Source of the DNA: Mesorhizobium sp. AR07
GTDB taxonomy: Bacteria; Pseudomonadota; Alphaproteobacteria; Rhizobiales; Rhizobiaceae
DNA length: 64,000 nucleotides
Direction: 5' to 3'
Assembly (NCBI RefSeq): GCF_024746815.1
Contig: NZ_CP080525.1
Span: 6,008,501-6,072,500 of the forward strand
Shown here one piece after another: positions 1-7,893 of the stretch (within the stretch, counting starts at the first letter, position 1; every line of letters begins with the position of its first letter). The position numbers were made by a program, and so were the translations under genes. The notes under the pieces are model-generated. The model ran no database searches, had not been told where the DNA came from, and worked only from the letters and a program-made list of their open reading frames with translations.

Positions 1-335
1 CCTCCGTCACAATGCCGGGTGGCGCCGCCGAGAGCTTTGCGATGGTTCTTCACGAACTGACGACCAATTCCGTGAAATACGGTGCGTTGGGAGATTCACA
101 AGGGCGGGTCGACGTAAAGTGGGAGTTCGCATCCGACGGCGCAGGGAACGACGTCGTGTTCAATTGGGTGGAATCGGGAGGGCGGAAGAACTCAAGCGTC
201 GTGCGCCACGGTTTCGGTTCCATGATAATCGGCGTGGACGGCGCGCCGCTTGTCGGTCATTCGCCGAAACTGGAAATATCGGAGTACGGACTGCGATATT
301 CGTTGCGGCTATCGCGGAAGGAAATTGAATTCTGA
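1..335 (+). CDS. Sensor histidine kinase, C-terminal fragment (HWE/HisKA_2 type)
   Basis: The reading frame is open at the left edge (first full codon at base 3) and stops with TGA at 333-335, so only about the last 110 residues are visible. They form the end of a kinase ATPase domain. The N box reads HELTTNSVKYGAL, the form typical of HWE and HisKA_2 kinases of Rhizobiales, and GFGSMII fits the later glycine-rich ATP-lid motif. Known family role: autophosphorylation on histidine and transfer to a response regulator. The phosphoacceptor histidine and any sensor domain lie outside the window. It converges on the response regulator at 414-1091, so the two may be partners, but they are not co-transcribed. 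Assignment is secure at domain level; the signal is unknown. Confidence 0.85.
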   Translation, partial: SVTMPGGAAESFAMVLHELTTNSVKYGALGDSQGRVDVKWEFASDGAGNDVVFNWVESGGRKNSSVVRHGFGSMIIGVDGAPLVGHSPKLEISEYGLRYSLRLSRKEIEF

Positions 336-413
336 AGCGCGTGCGACACGCTTCTAAGTTCTTTGTCCATGCATGTCCTCACCCAAACCGCCGCCCGCCT
401 TGCGTGACATGCA

Positions 414-1091
414 TCAGTTCACATTTTTCGACAGCCAAGCCTGCAGCAAAACGGCTGCTTCAGTCCGGTTTCGTACTCCAAGCTCGCGCAGAATGGCGGC
501 GGCATGGATTTTCGTTGTCGCTTCGGCAATATCCAAATTGCGGGCAATCTCCTTGTTCGAGTACCCTTCCGCCATCAGCTTGAGGACGTCCTTCTGCCTC
601 GATGTCAGGCGGCCGAGATTGCTGGCGTCCATGTGCCGTCTCGGTAGGTATCTCTGAGAAGACGGAGGTCCGTGCGATCCCTGTCCGGCAGACGTTCGCG
701 ACAGAAGCGCTGGAACATAGATGCGGCCGGCGAGGATCTCTTTCACGGCCAGCACGACTTCCTCGTCCTTTTGCGACTTTACGATGTAGCCGTGGAGCCC
801 GATCGAAAGTGCCTTGAGGATCTCTGCGCGTGAATCATCGGCTGAAACGATGGCGAAGCGCGTATCAGGATAGGCAGACAGAACGTCGCCGAGCACTTCC
901 TGATCGAACAGGCCCGGCATGTTCAGGTCCAGGATCGCGAGATCGATCGATGCTTGCTGTTCCAGAAGACTGACCACGGCATCGAAGCACGCGGCGTCGA
1001 ATACTTCGACGCCCGGAATACCTGCCGTCAGTGCCAATCGCAATCCGTAACGATACAAGCCGTGATCGTCGGCGATGACGATCCGATACAT
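414..1091 (-). CDS. NarL/FixJ-family response regulator
   Basis: A 225-residue two-domain regulator. Residues 1-120 are a receiver: the acidic pair in IADDHG, the phospho-acceptor aspartate in AILDLNMPG, and the conserved lysine in YIVKS are all present; the usual Thr/Ser switch position is the serine of IVSADDS. After a linker, residues from about 160 form a LuxR-type helix-turn-helix (LTSRQKDVLKLMAEGYSNKEIARNLD, here given in part as SNKEIARNL). The protein should bind DNA when phosphorylated. I chose the ATG at 1091 because the receiver begins there (MYRIVIADDH) and GGGGTA lies a few bases upstream; a longer frame to 1199 adds only low-complexity sequence. It diverges from the polysaccharide genes that start at 1671, so it may regulate them, which is inference. 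Confidence 0.88.
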   Translation of the reverse strand: MYRIVIADDHGLYRYGLRLALTAGIPGVEVFDAACFDAVVSLLEQQASIDLAILDLNMPGLFDQEVLGDVLSAYPDTRFAIVSADDSRAEILKALSIGLHGYIVKSQKDEEVVLAVKEILAGRIYVPALLSRTSAGQGSHGPPSSQRYLPRRHMDASNLGRLTSRQKDVLKLMAEGYSNKEIARNLDIAEATTKIHAAAILRELGVRNRTEAAVLLQAWLSKNVN

Positions 1092-1670
1092 TGAACTACC
1101 CCAACGCTCGCTCTGCCCGGCGAGCAGACCCGTCCAGCCCGCCGAAACTCCGTTACCCCGAGATGCACGGAACCGTGATGAGCTTATAGTCGTGGCCAAC
1201 CACTGGTCGTTACATCACAGTGAGATCCACGGCGCCCCCGCCCGTAAACATCACATACGGCTAATGTAATCCTAAAAGGCGAAAAGCTTCAGTTATTTTT
1301 CTTAAACCTTACGTGAGGTGCCTGCCGGACCAAAACCGCTGTGCCGCACAGCCCCTTTGATGCCTTTGCCGGGCGGCCACAGGCCAGTTCCGGCACTTGG
1401 CGGATCGCTGTCTTTTCAGCTGCGAAAATCATGTGGGCTCCATTGGTCTCAGGTCCTGATCGCTTAGCTCTGCCCTCGATCCTTCGTGGCTATTTGATAC
1501 CGGAAACGCGTTGAATCGTTACCATTCGAATGCACGACGACACTCGTTCAGAGTGGCCATACCATTCACCATGCGATGTTCGGATTGGCCCCAGGGCCGC
1601 TCTCCGAGCACTCATTCGGCAGCTGGCTCGCGACGATGATGTTCGGGCTGAATGGAGTTGGGAGGATTGG
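1092..1670. other. Divergent intergenic region upstream of the polysaccharide cluster
   Basis: No convincing gene between the response regulator and the nucleotidyltransferase. The stretch is more AT-rich than its neighbours around 1255-1310. The octamer ACATCACA occurs twice in the same orientation, at 1212-1219 and 1248-1255 (36 bp apart), which could be an operator pair for a regulator such as the adjacent LuxR-type protein. A frame open from 1530 runs into the nucleotidyltransferase but its first 47 codons show no family similarity. No consensus promoter could be assigned by eye. Confidence 0.4.
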
Positions 1671-2393
1671 ATGAAAGCGGTTATTCAATGCGGTGGAATG
1701 GGGACGCGCCTTCGGCCCTTCACATCGGTCTTGCCAAAGCCACTCATGCCGATCGGTGCCCGGCCCGTTCTCGAGTTGCTCCTGAAGTGGCTGCGGCGCA
1801 ACGGCATCGAAGAGGTCTATGTCACGACGGGGTATCTCGGGCACTTGATCCGCAGCGTTTGCGGCGATGGATCGCAATGGAACCTGAAGATCAGATACAC
1901 GCAGGAAATGGAGCCGCTCGGCACCATCGGGCCTCTCTCTCTGATCAGGGAAGAACTGAACGAAACATTTGTCGTGCTCAACGGCGATGTTCTTACCGAT
2001 CTAAGCCTCAGCCGATTTGTAGCTGCGCACCGCATGCATAAGGATCCGGTTACGATCGCCACTGCCTGCCGCCTGATCAAGATGGACTTCGGTGTCATTG
2101 ACGAGGTCAACAATGCCGTTCAGCTCTTTCGGGAAAAGCCGACACTCTCTCATCTCGTCAGCATGGGGATTTACTGCATGAACCCCGATGTTCTGAAGTT
2201 CATTCCTTCCGGTATCCCATTTGGATTCGATGATCTGATGCTGCAGATGATGCAGGGCGGCACGACCGTGCATGTGTACAAACATGACGGTCTTTGGCTC
2301 GACATCGGTCGTGTCGACGACTTTCAGAATGCACAAGCGATTTCTTGGGAAGAGCAGTCGACTTCAATCGAGGTCGCCGCCGCCGCTGCATGA
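1671..2393 (+). CDS. NDP-sugar nucleotidyltransferase (NTP_transferase family)
   Basis: A 240-residue enzyme of the family that joins a sugar-1-phosphate to a nucleoside triphosphate, giving an NDP-sugar and pyrophosphate in the cytoplasm. The signature GGMGTRLRPFTSVLPKPLMP is at residues 6-25, followed by the sugar-binding and metal-binding segment VVLNGDVLTD. The start at 1671 follows GGGAGGA at a good distance and begins directly at the family domain. Its 3' end overlaps the first possible start of the aminotransferase gene, so the genes are coupled. Together with the 4,6-dehydratase and DegT aminotransferase nearby, it probably supplies the activated precursor of an amino-deoxy sugar. In legionaminic-acid pathways a similar enzyme makes a GDP-linked glucosamine; the actual substrate here cannot be read from sequence. 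Confidence 0.85.
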   Translation: MKAVIQCGGMGTRLRPFTSVLPKPLMPIGARPVLELLLKWLRRNGIEEVYVTTGYLGHLIRSVCGDGSQWNLKIRYTQEMEPLGTIGPLSLIREELNETFVVLNGDVLTDLSLSRFVAAHRMHKDPVTIATACRLIKMDFGVIDEVNNAVQLFREKPTLSHLVSMGIYCMNPDVLKFIPSGIPFGFDDLMLQMMQGGTTVHVYKHDGLWLDIGRVDDFQNAQAISWEEQSTSIEVAAAAA

Positions 2394-2431
2394 AGAATTC
2401 GGATGTAGAGCCAATACCACAAATTATAATT

Positions 2432-2438
2432 GAGGAGG
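2432..2438 (+). promoter_or_regulatory. Ribosome binding site that fixes the aminotransferase start
   Basis: GAGGAGG lies 5 bases before the ATG at 2444. An alternative in-frame ATG at 2390 overlaps the TGA of the previous gene but has no comparable Shine-Dalgarno sequence. Homologues of this family begin with the sequence found at 2444, so this site supports the shorter protein. Confidence 0.6.
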
Positions 2439-2443
2439 TCAAG

Positions 2444-3580
2444 ATGCTCTTGGTGAGCGCCCCGATCCTAGGCGTGCCTGAGAAGGCAGCGCTATCGAAG
2501 GTGATTGATAGCGGTTGGCTTACCATGGGAGAGCGGGTACGAGCTTTCGAACAAGCCTTTGCCACCATGCACGGCGCGGAGGATTGCGTCGCGGTCGGTT
2601 CTTGTACCGCGGCGCTCCATCTCATTTTGCATGCCCTTGGAATCGGCCCGGGCGACGAGGTGCTGGTTCCATCATTGACCTTCGTGGCGACCACCAATGC
2701 GGTGCTGTACGTCGGGGCGACTCCGGTCTTTGTCGATATTGAGTCGGCCGACGTGCCGTTGATGTCGCTTGCGGAAGCCGAAGCGCGATGCACGCCACGC
2801 ACAAAGGCGGTCATTCTCGTTCACTTCGCAGGCTATCTCGCCAATCGGGAACAATGGCAGCGGTTCGCCCGTGCGCGAGGACTGTATATTGTCGAGGATG
2901 CCGCGCATGCTCCCGGTTTGAGGGAAGTGGGGACGTTTGGCGCCGCGGCGGCCTTCAGCTTCTACGGCAACAAGAACATGACAACGGCGGAAGGGGGAGC
3001 TGTAATTGCCCGTGACCCCGATCTGCGCGACAGGATTCGCCAGGCCCGCGGGCACGGGATGACGACCGGGACACATCAGCGTCTGAACAGTCGTACGCCG
3101 CAGTATGATGTCACCATGCTCGGGTTCAACTATCGCATGGACGAGATGCGGGCGGCGATTGGACTGGTTCAGCTGCAGAACCTGCAGGAGTGGAACGAAA
3201 TCAGGCGTATCCTGGTCGTCCTGTACCGCCGCCTCATCACGGAACGATGCCCGGCCGTGACAATTCCATTCAGCGAGCCGCGGACGTCCGCTTACCACAT
3301 CATGCCGATCCTTCTGCCGCGCTACGCAAGGCGGCAAGATATTATCGACGAATTGCGGACGCAGGGGATCCAGACCACGATCCATTATCCGCCGGTGCAC
3401 CAGATGACGCTCTATCGCGAGCTTTTTCCCGGCACCAATTTGCCGCGTACAGAGGATTTTGCTCAGCGTGAGCTGACAATTCCACTGCATCCCCAGATCA
3501 CTTCACCTGTCGCCGAAGCGGTTGTGGCCGCTCTGGCAAGCGCGCTCGACAGCTGCGCCCAAACAGGAACTGCGGCATGA
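2444..3580 (+). CDS. DegT/DnrJ/EryC1/StrS-family (LegC-like) sugar aminotransferase
   Basis: A 378-residue PLP-dependent enzyme that converts a 4-keto (or 3-keto) NDP-sugar into the amino sugar, usually with glutamate as donor. Visible family signatures: the N-terminal SGWLTMGERV, the cofactor-binding segment VAVGSCTAALHLIL, the aspartate motif IVEDAAHAPG, and the PLP lysine in SFYGNKNMTTAEGG. Length is normal for the family. The start is chosen from the GAGGAGG site at 2432-2438; an upstream ATG at 2390 would add 18 residues. The last codon overlaps the start of the sugar transferase gene by 4 bases (ATGA). With the LegB-like dehydratase at 4295 it resembles the pair that makes a 4-amino-4,6-dideoxy sugar. 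Which sugar is made is inference. Confidence 0.88.
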   Translation: MLLVSAPILGVPEKAALSKVIDSGWLTMGERVRAFEQAFATMHGAEDCVAVGSCTAALHLILHALGIGPGDEVLVPSLTFVATTNAVLYVGATPVFVDIESADVPLMSLAEAEARCTPRTKAVILVHFAGYLANREQWQRFARARGLYIVEDAAHAPGLREVGTFGAAAAFSFYGNKNMTTAEGGAVIARDPDLRDRIRQARGHGMTTGTHQRLNSRTPQYDVTMLGFNYRMDEMRAAIGLVQLQNLQEWNEIRRILVVLYRRLITERCPAVTIPFSEPRTSAYHIMPILLPRYARRQDIIDELRTQGIQTTIHYPPVHQMTLYRELFPGTNLPRTEDFAQRELTIPLHPQITSPVAEAVVAALASALDSCAQTGTAA

Positions 3581-4251
3581 ATGCGTCGGATCTTTCCCTT
3601 CACCGGCGTCTCGCCTCAGGACCCACGCATGGCTTTGCGAGACGTTCGATCGATCTCGCGGTCGCGAGCGCCGCGGCCGTCATACTGGCGCCGCTGATGC
3701 TGCTGATTGCCGTTGCGCTTCTGCTCGAAGGCGGCCGCTCCATCTTGTTCGTACAGACCCGCTTGGGCGCTGGGGGGCAGCCCTTCCGCATGTACAAATT
3801 CCGCAAATTCAGTGTGGACTGCAGCCCCCATGGCCTCGCACTGACCATGGTGGGCGACAGCCGCATGACCACGGTAGGCCGGTTCCTCGCCGCCACAAAG
3901 TTCGACGAGCTGCCGCAACTGTGGAATGTCCTCAAGGGCGAGATGGCGATCGTCGGCCCACGACCCGAGAGCCTGGCTTTAGCCGATTGTTTCCGGGGTG
4001 GCTTCGAGGCCGTTCTACAGTACAGGCCCGGCCTGCTGGGTCCAACCCAGGTTCTTTTCCGGCATGAGGCGCATCTCTTTCCCCGATCCGTGGATCCGAT
4101 CCTGTTCTACAGGGAGGTGATGTTCCCCGCCAAGGCCAGACTCGACCTCTCCTACTATCCGCGGCGCACCATCGCTTCCGACATCGTCTGGATGGTGCGC
4201 GGCTTTCTGGCGGTTCTCGGCTGGGTACCACGGCCGCCGGTGGACATGTGA
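3577..4251 (+). CDS. Undecaprenyl-phosphate sugar phosphotransferase (ExoY/PglC-type)
   Basis: A 224-residue bacterial sugar transferase, close in length to rhizobial ExoY. It has a single hydrophobic segment near residues 25-50, then the conserved core with FVQTRLG, FRMYKFRKF and the hallmark FDELPQLWNVLKGEMAIVGPRPE. Known role: it transfers a sugar-1-phosphate from an NDP-sugar to undecaprenyl phosphate at the inner face of the membrane and so primes a polysaccharide repeat unit. The ATG overlaps the stop of the aminotransferase by 4 bases, pointing to translational coupling. The donor sugar is presumably the product of the neighbouring enzymes. No polymerase or flippase gene is seen in the window, so the remaining assembly genes must be elsewhere. 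Confidence 0.88.
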   Translation: MNASDLSLHRRLASGPTHGFARRSIDLAVASAAAVILAPLMLLIAVALLLEGGRSILFVQTRLGAGGQPFRMYKFRKFSVDCSPHGLALTMVGDSRMTTVGRFLAATKFDELPQLWNVLKGEMAIVGPRPESLALADCFRGGFEAVLQYRPGLLGPTQVLFRHEAHLFPRSVDPILFYREVMFPAKARLDLSYYPRRTIASDIVWMVRGFLAVLGWVPRPPVDM

Positions 4252-4294
4252 ATCCCAAATCGGAAGCGCCTTAAGTCGGCCAAGGAAAGCGGTC

Positions 4295-5299
4295 ATGAGC
4301 TACAACGGCAAGAAAGTTCTGGTGACGGGCGCGGATGGCTTTATCGGCTCGCATCTCACCGAAGCACTCGTTCGCAACGGGGCGGATGTCACGGCCCTGG
4401 CCCTCTACAATTCTTTCGACAGCCATGGGTGGCTGGACGATTTGCCAGACAACATTCGAGGCCAGCTGAAGCTCGTCCGCGGCGACGTTCGCGACAGCGC
4501 GTTCTTGAACCGGATCATGCGTGGCCAGGCCGTTGTGTTTCATCTGGCCGCGCTCATTGCGATTCCATACTCGTACGCGGCTGCTCAGTCCTATGTGGAG
4601 ACCAACATCCTTGGAACGGTAAATGTCCTCGAAGCGGCACGGCAATGGGAGACAGAGAGGGTGGTGCATACCTCCACGAGCGAGGTCTATGGGACCGCCC
4701 TGACCATGCCTATCCGCGAAACCCATCCATTGCAGGGACAGTCGCCATATTCGGCATCCAAGATCGGCGCCGACATGATGGCGGAGTCTTACGCCAGGTC
4801 GTTCGATGTCCCGGTCGTCATCATGCGGCCCTTCAACACATATGGTCCGCGTCAGAGTGAGCGAGCCATCGTGCCGACCATCATCCGGCAGGCTCTGGAC
4901 CCGAATTGCCCAGTGATCATGGTCGGCGACACAAGTCCGATCCGCGACCTTACTTTTGTCGAAGACACCGCCGCTGCGTTCCTGACCGCGGGCGTGGCCG
5001 GGCTCGAATTCGGCCGCGCCTACAATGCCGGCAGCCAACGCGCCGCGACCATCTCCGATGTATTGGGTCTTGTACTCGAATTGAGCGGCTCCAAAAAGCC
5101 GGTCCATCGCGACGAAAGCCGTCTGCGGCCGCAAAACTCGGAGGTCCGCGCCTTGCTCGCGGATTCCTCGCACTTCGAGGGCGAGACCGGATGGCGGGCC
5201 CAGACCAGCCTGCGCGATGGTCTGGAGCGAACCATCGCATGGTGGCGGGCGCGCCTTAGCCAAGGCCGGGTACGCCGCGAGAAGGGCTATATGACATGA
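4295..5299 (+). CDS. NAD-dependent NDP-sugar 4,6-dehydratase/epimerase (LegB-like SDR)
   Basis: A 334-residue extended short-chain dehydrogenase. The Rossmann glycine motif VLTVTGADGFIGSH appears as VTGADGFIGSH at residues 10-20, the substrate-side segment FHLAALIAIPYSY follows, and the catalytic Ser/Tyr/Lys set is in TSTSEVYG and PYSASKIGAD. RPFNTYGPRQS is typical of NDP-sugar dehydratases. The overall sequence is strongly reminiscent of LegB-type enzymes, which form a 4-keto-6-deoxy intermediate from an NDP-GlcNAc using bound NAD. It should feed the aminotransferase at 2444. The stop overlaps the start of the next gene (ATGA at 5296). A short gap of 43 bases separates it from the sugar transferase gene. 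LegB-like is judged from memory of the family, not from a search. Confidence 0.85.
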   Translation: MSYNGKKVLVTGADGFIGSHLTEALVRNGADVTALALYNSFDSHGWLDDLPDNIRGQLKLVRGDVRDSAFLNRIMRGQAVVFHLAALIAIPYSYAAAQSYVETNILGTVNVLEAARQWETERVVHTSTSEVYGTALTMPIRETHPLQGQSPYSASKIGADMMAESYARSFDVPVVIMRPFNTYGPRQSERAIVPTIIRQALDPNCPVIMVGDTSPIRDLTFVEDTAAAFLTAGVAGLEFGRAYNAGSQRAATISDVLGLVLELSGSKKPVHRDESRLRPQNSEVRALLADSSHFEGETGWRAQTSLRDGLERTIAWWRARLSQGRVRREKGYMT

Positions 5300-6573
5300 C
5301 CCTGCTCCGCCGGCATGCGTTGGCGCTGTCGCTGATTGCCGGTGCCATGTTCTTGAACATGTATATGGCCGGAAGCCTGGAAAACAGCGCATCGGCGCAA
5401 CCGTCCGCCCCGGCTGCGAAAGACCTGCCGGACTATCTGCACGGAACAAAGGATCCGGCGTTTGGCACAATTTTCGTACGGATCACAAAACCCGGAATCC
5501 TTGGCCAAGGGATTACATGCGGCCAGAAATACTGCAGCCACCGTTATTCAAGCGCCCAGGCCTGGAACGCGGACCAGAGTCTTCTCCTTATCGTCAATGG
5601 CTGCGGCGCCATGTGCTTTCTCGACGGGCATACCTACGCTCCACTGTTTCGCCGCGATCGCTCAACCGAATGCGAATGGCATCCCAAGGATCCCAGCCTG
5701 ATGATTTGCGTTGGTGGCCGGCAAATTTCCACCTGGGCGCCACGCACGGATCATGAGGACATCGTGTTCGTCTCGGCAACCTATCGCGACCTTCAGTTCG
5801 GGCCGTACAAGGGCAATCCGAGCCGCGACGGCAGCCGCCTTGCGGTGCGGGCAACCCGCAGCGATGGCAAGGCGGTGGTCTTTGGCTACGATCTCAAGCT
5901 GCGGCGGAAGTTTCCGGACATCGATCTTGCCCAACTTCCGGGAACCACCGACACATGCTCGATCTCCCCGCTCGGGATCAATATTCTATGCTCCCAGGAA
6001 TTGCCGGACGGCAATGAGCCGAGCTTCATCTTTTCTATCGACGGCACCTTGCGCCAAAAGTGGACGGAGCATCATCGACCCGGTCATGGCGACATGACGG
6101 TCGATGCCGACGGGAACGAAATCTATGTAGGGATCAGCAAATCGGATCCGGACAAGTATCAGGTGATCAAGCGCAGATTGTCCGACGGCAAGGTCACCTC
6201 CCTGATGAGATATGGCGAAGCTCAGCACGCATCCCTCAGGTCCCTGGACAGGCCCGGCTGGGTGTTTGTGACCTATGGCGGAACTCCCGCCGAGATATCG
6301 CAGCACCAGGATTGGGCGCCATATGCGCAGCAGGTCATTGCGCTGCGCACGGACGGCAGTGGAGAGGTGCGACCTATCGTGAACACGCGCAACGCTCATT
6401 TCGACTACTGGAGCGAGACGCATGCTTCACCGTCTCCAGATGGCTCACAGATAGTCTGGTCGAGCAATTGGGGGGTGCCTGGTGGCCCGGTGTACGATTT
6501 TGTTGCCCGTGTTGATTGGCCTGGCAAGCCGGTGTCGGCTCAGAAGGAGATTGTCGCAAATGGCCTTCACTAA
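5296..6573 (+). CDS. Exported beta-propeller-like protein of the polysaccharide cluster
   Basis: A 425-residue protein with an N-terminal signal sequence (hydrophobic residues about 8-27, then ASAQPSAPAA). The mature part has repeated short beta-strand blocks such as AWNADQSLLLIVNG, NPSRDGSRLAVRAT, DMTVDADGNEIYVG and ASPSPDGSQIVWSS, the pattern of WD40/TolB-like propeller blades. Six cysteines lie in the first third (for example CGQKYCSH, NGCGAMCF), suggesting disulphides in the periplasm or outside. It sits between the dehydratase and the export protein, overlapping both genes, so a role in polysaccharide recognition, modification or release is plausible. No catalytic motif is recognised. 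An oligosaccharide-lyase-like function is possible because such enzymes share the fold, but nothing here proves it. Confidence 0.7.
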   Translation: MTLLRRHALALSLIAGAMFLNMYMAGSLENSASAQPSAPAAKDLPDYLHGTKDPAFGTIFVRITKPGILGQGITCGQKYCSHRYSSAQAWNADQSLLLIVNGCGAMCFLDGHTYAPLFRRDRSTECEWHPKDPSLMICVGGRQISTWAPRTDHEDIVFVSATYRDLQFGPYKGNPSRDGSRLAVRATRSDGKAVVFGYDLKLRRKFPDIDLAQLPGTTDTCSISPLGINILCSQELPDGNEPSFIFSIDGTLRQKWTEHHRPGHGDMTVDADGNEIYVGISKSDPDKYQVIKRRLSDGKVTSLMRYGEAQHASLRSLDRPGWVFVTYGGTPAEISQHQDWAPYAQQVIALRTDGSGEVRPIVNTRNAHFDYWSETHASPSPDGSQIVWSSNWGVPGGPVYDFVARVDWPGKPVSAQKEIVANGLH

Positions 6574-7819
6574 GCGAATCGTTCTTGCTTCGGTTGCTGC
6601 GATGTCCCTGACGTCGATGGCTGCCGCAGGCGACGTCGGGACCTATCAACTGTCACCTGGCGATACCGTGGAGATAGGGATTGCGCCAATTTCGGATCGA
6701 ACGCAGCGAGCCGTGGTCCAGATGGATGGCAATATCGCCCTTCCCGAGGTCGGGATGGTCATGGTTGGGGGCCTGACCGCGCCCGAATTGCAGGCGCGCA
6801 TGCAAACGCTTCTGCCGACCAAGATATTTCATGTGCGCCTGCCCGATGGGCGGGAGCAAATGGTTGTCGTCAAGCCGGACGACGTGACCGCTGTCATCGT
6901 CGACTACCGCCCGATCTATGTGATGGGCGACGTGCTTACCCCGGGACAACAAGCCTACCGCCCGCTCATGACCGTGCGGCAGGCACTCGCCGTCTCTGGC
7001 GGCTACAGTCTTTTGCGGTCGCGAGCAAGCCAGTCCGGACCCGATCCGATCGATCTCAGGCGCGATTACGAGGCACTTTGGGGGGAGTACACCAAGGACT
7101 ATTTTCACGCTGCCCGTATCCGCGCCGAACTTCAGAACCAGGCGAATTTCGACGGGCAGACACCACAAGGGTCACCTTTGTCTCCCAGTGTCGGAGCCGC
7201 GATCGCCCAAGCTGAAGCGGACGCGCTGAAGATTGCGCTGAGCGATTTCCAGCAGGAGCAGAGTTTTGTCGAGAAGGGCGAGAAGGACGCAGCGGATCAA
7301 ATCGAGGTTTTGGCCAAGCGCGAACAGGTCGAGACCGAGGGTGTGAAAGCGGATGAGGAAGACCTGGCGCGCGTAACAAAAGCGTTCCAGTCAGGCAATC
7401 TGACCAACAACCGGCTTGCGGACGTCCGGCGCGCCTTGCTTCTCTCTTCAAGTGGGGCGCTTCAAACGTCGGTCGAACTCATGCGGGCGCGACGCCAGCA
7501 GGAGGACTATGTCAGGCAGCACGAACGCAATGACAATCAGAGGAGGATTGGCTTGCTGACTGATTTGAAGGACACCAACATACGCGTCGCCGACGTCACC
7601 GCCAAACTCCACGCTGCCAGCGAGAAGTTGCAGCCATCCGGGGCTTCCGCCCAGCCACTGCCGATTGCCGGCGAAACAATCCACGCTCAGGTCACTCTCG
7701 TGCGCAAGGTCGGCGATGAGTGGCGCAAACTGTCGGCCGACGAAGATACGATCGTGATGCCAGGCGATACCATCGAAGCCAGATTCAGCAGTGATCTGCA
7801 AAGTGCGGCAATCCAATAG
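6560..7819 (+). CDS. Polysaccharide export protein, ExoF-like (Poly_export/SLBB)
   Basis: A 419-residue exported protein with signal peptide MAFTKRIVLASVAAMSLTSM and cleavage near AAAGD. The Poly_export domain begins at YQLSPGDTVEIGIAP, followed by an SLBB-like segment (PIYVMGDVLTPGQQAYRPL, then SGGYSLLRSR). Residues about 190-340 are charged and helical, probably a coiled coil, and a second SLBB-like stretch ends the protein (DTIVMPGDTIEARF). Length and layout match rhizobial ExoF, a periplasmic/outer-membrane factor for exopolysaccharide export. There is no lipobox cysteine, unlike Wza. The start at 6560 follows GAAGGAGA and overlaps the end of the previous gene by 14 bases. It completes the cluster that starts at 1671. 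Confidence 0.85.
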   Translation: MAFTKRIVLASVAAMSLTSMAAAGDVGTYQLSPGDTVEIGIAPISDRTQRAVVQMDGNIALPEVGMVMVGGLTAPELQARMQTLLPTKIFHVRLPDGREQMVVVKPDDVTAVIVDYRPIYVMGDVLTPGQQAYRPLMTVRQALAVSGGYSLLRSRASQSGPDPIDLRRDYEALWGEYTKDYFHAARIRAELQNQANFDGQTPQGSPLSPSVGAAIAQAEADALKIALSDFQQEQSFVEKGEKDAADQIEVLAKREQVETEGVKADEEDLARVTKAFQSGNLTNNRLADVRRALLLSSSGALQTSVELMRARRQQEDYVRQHERNDNQRRIGLLTDLKDTNIRVADVTAKLHAASEKLQPSGASAQPLPIAGETIHAQVTLVRKVGDEWRKLSADEDTIVMPGDTIEARFSSDLQSAAIQ

Positions 7820-7893
7820 GTCGCCTGCATGGCCGGCTGCGGCGAACTCACTGTTCGATCGGGTAGTCGAACAAAACTCAAGGGGAGGTTTTG

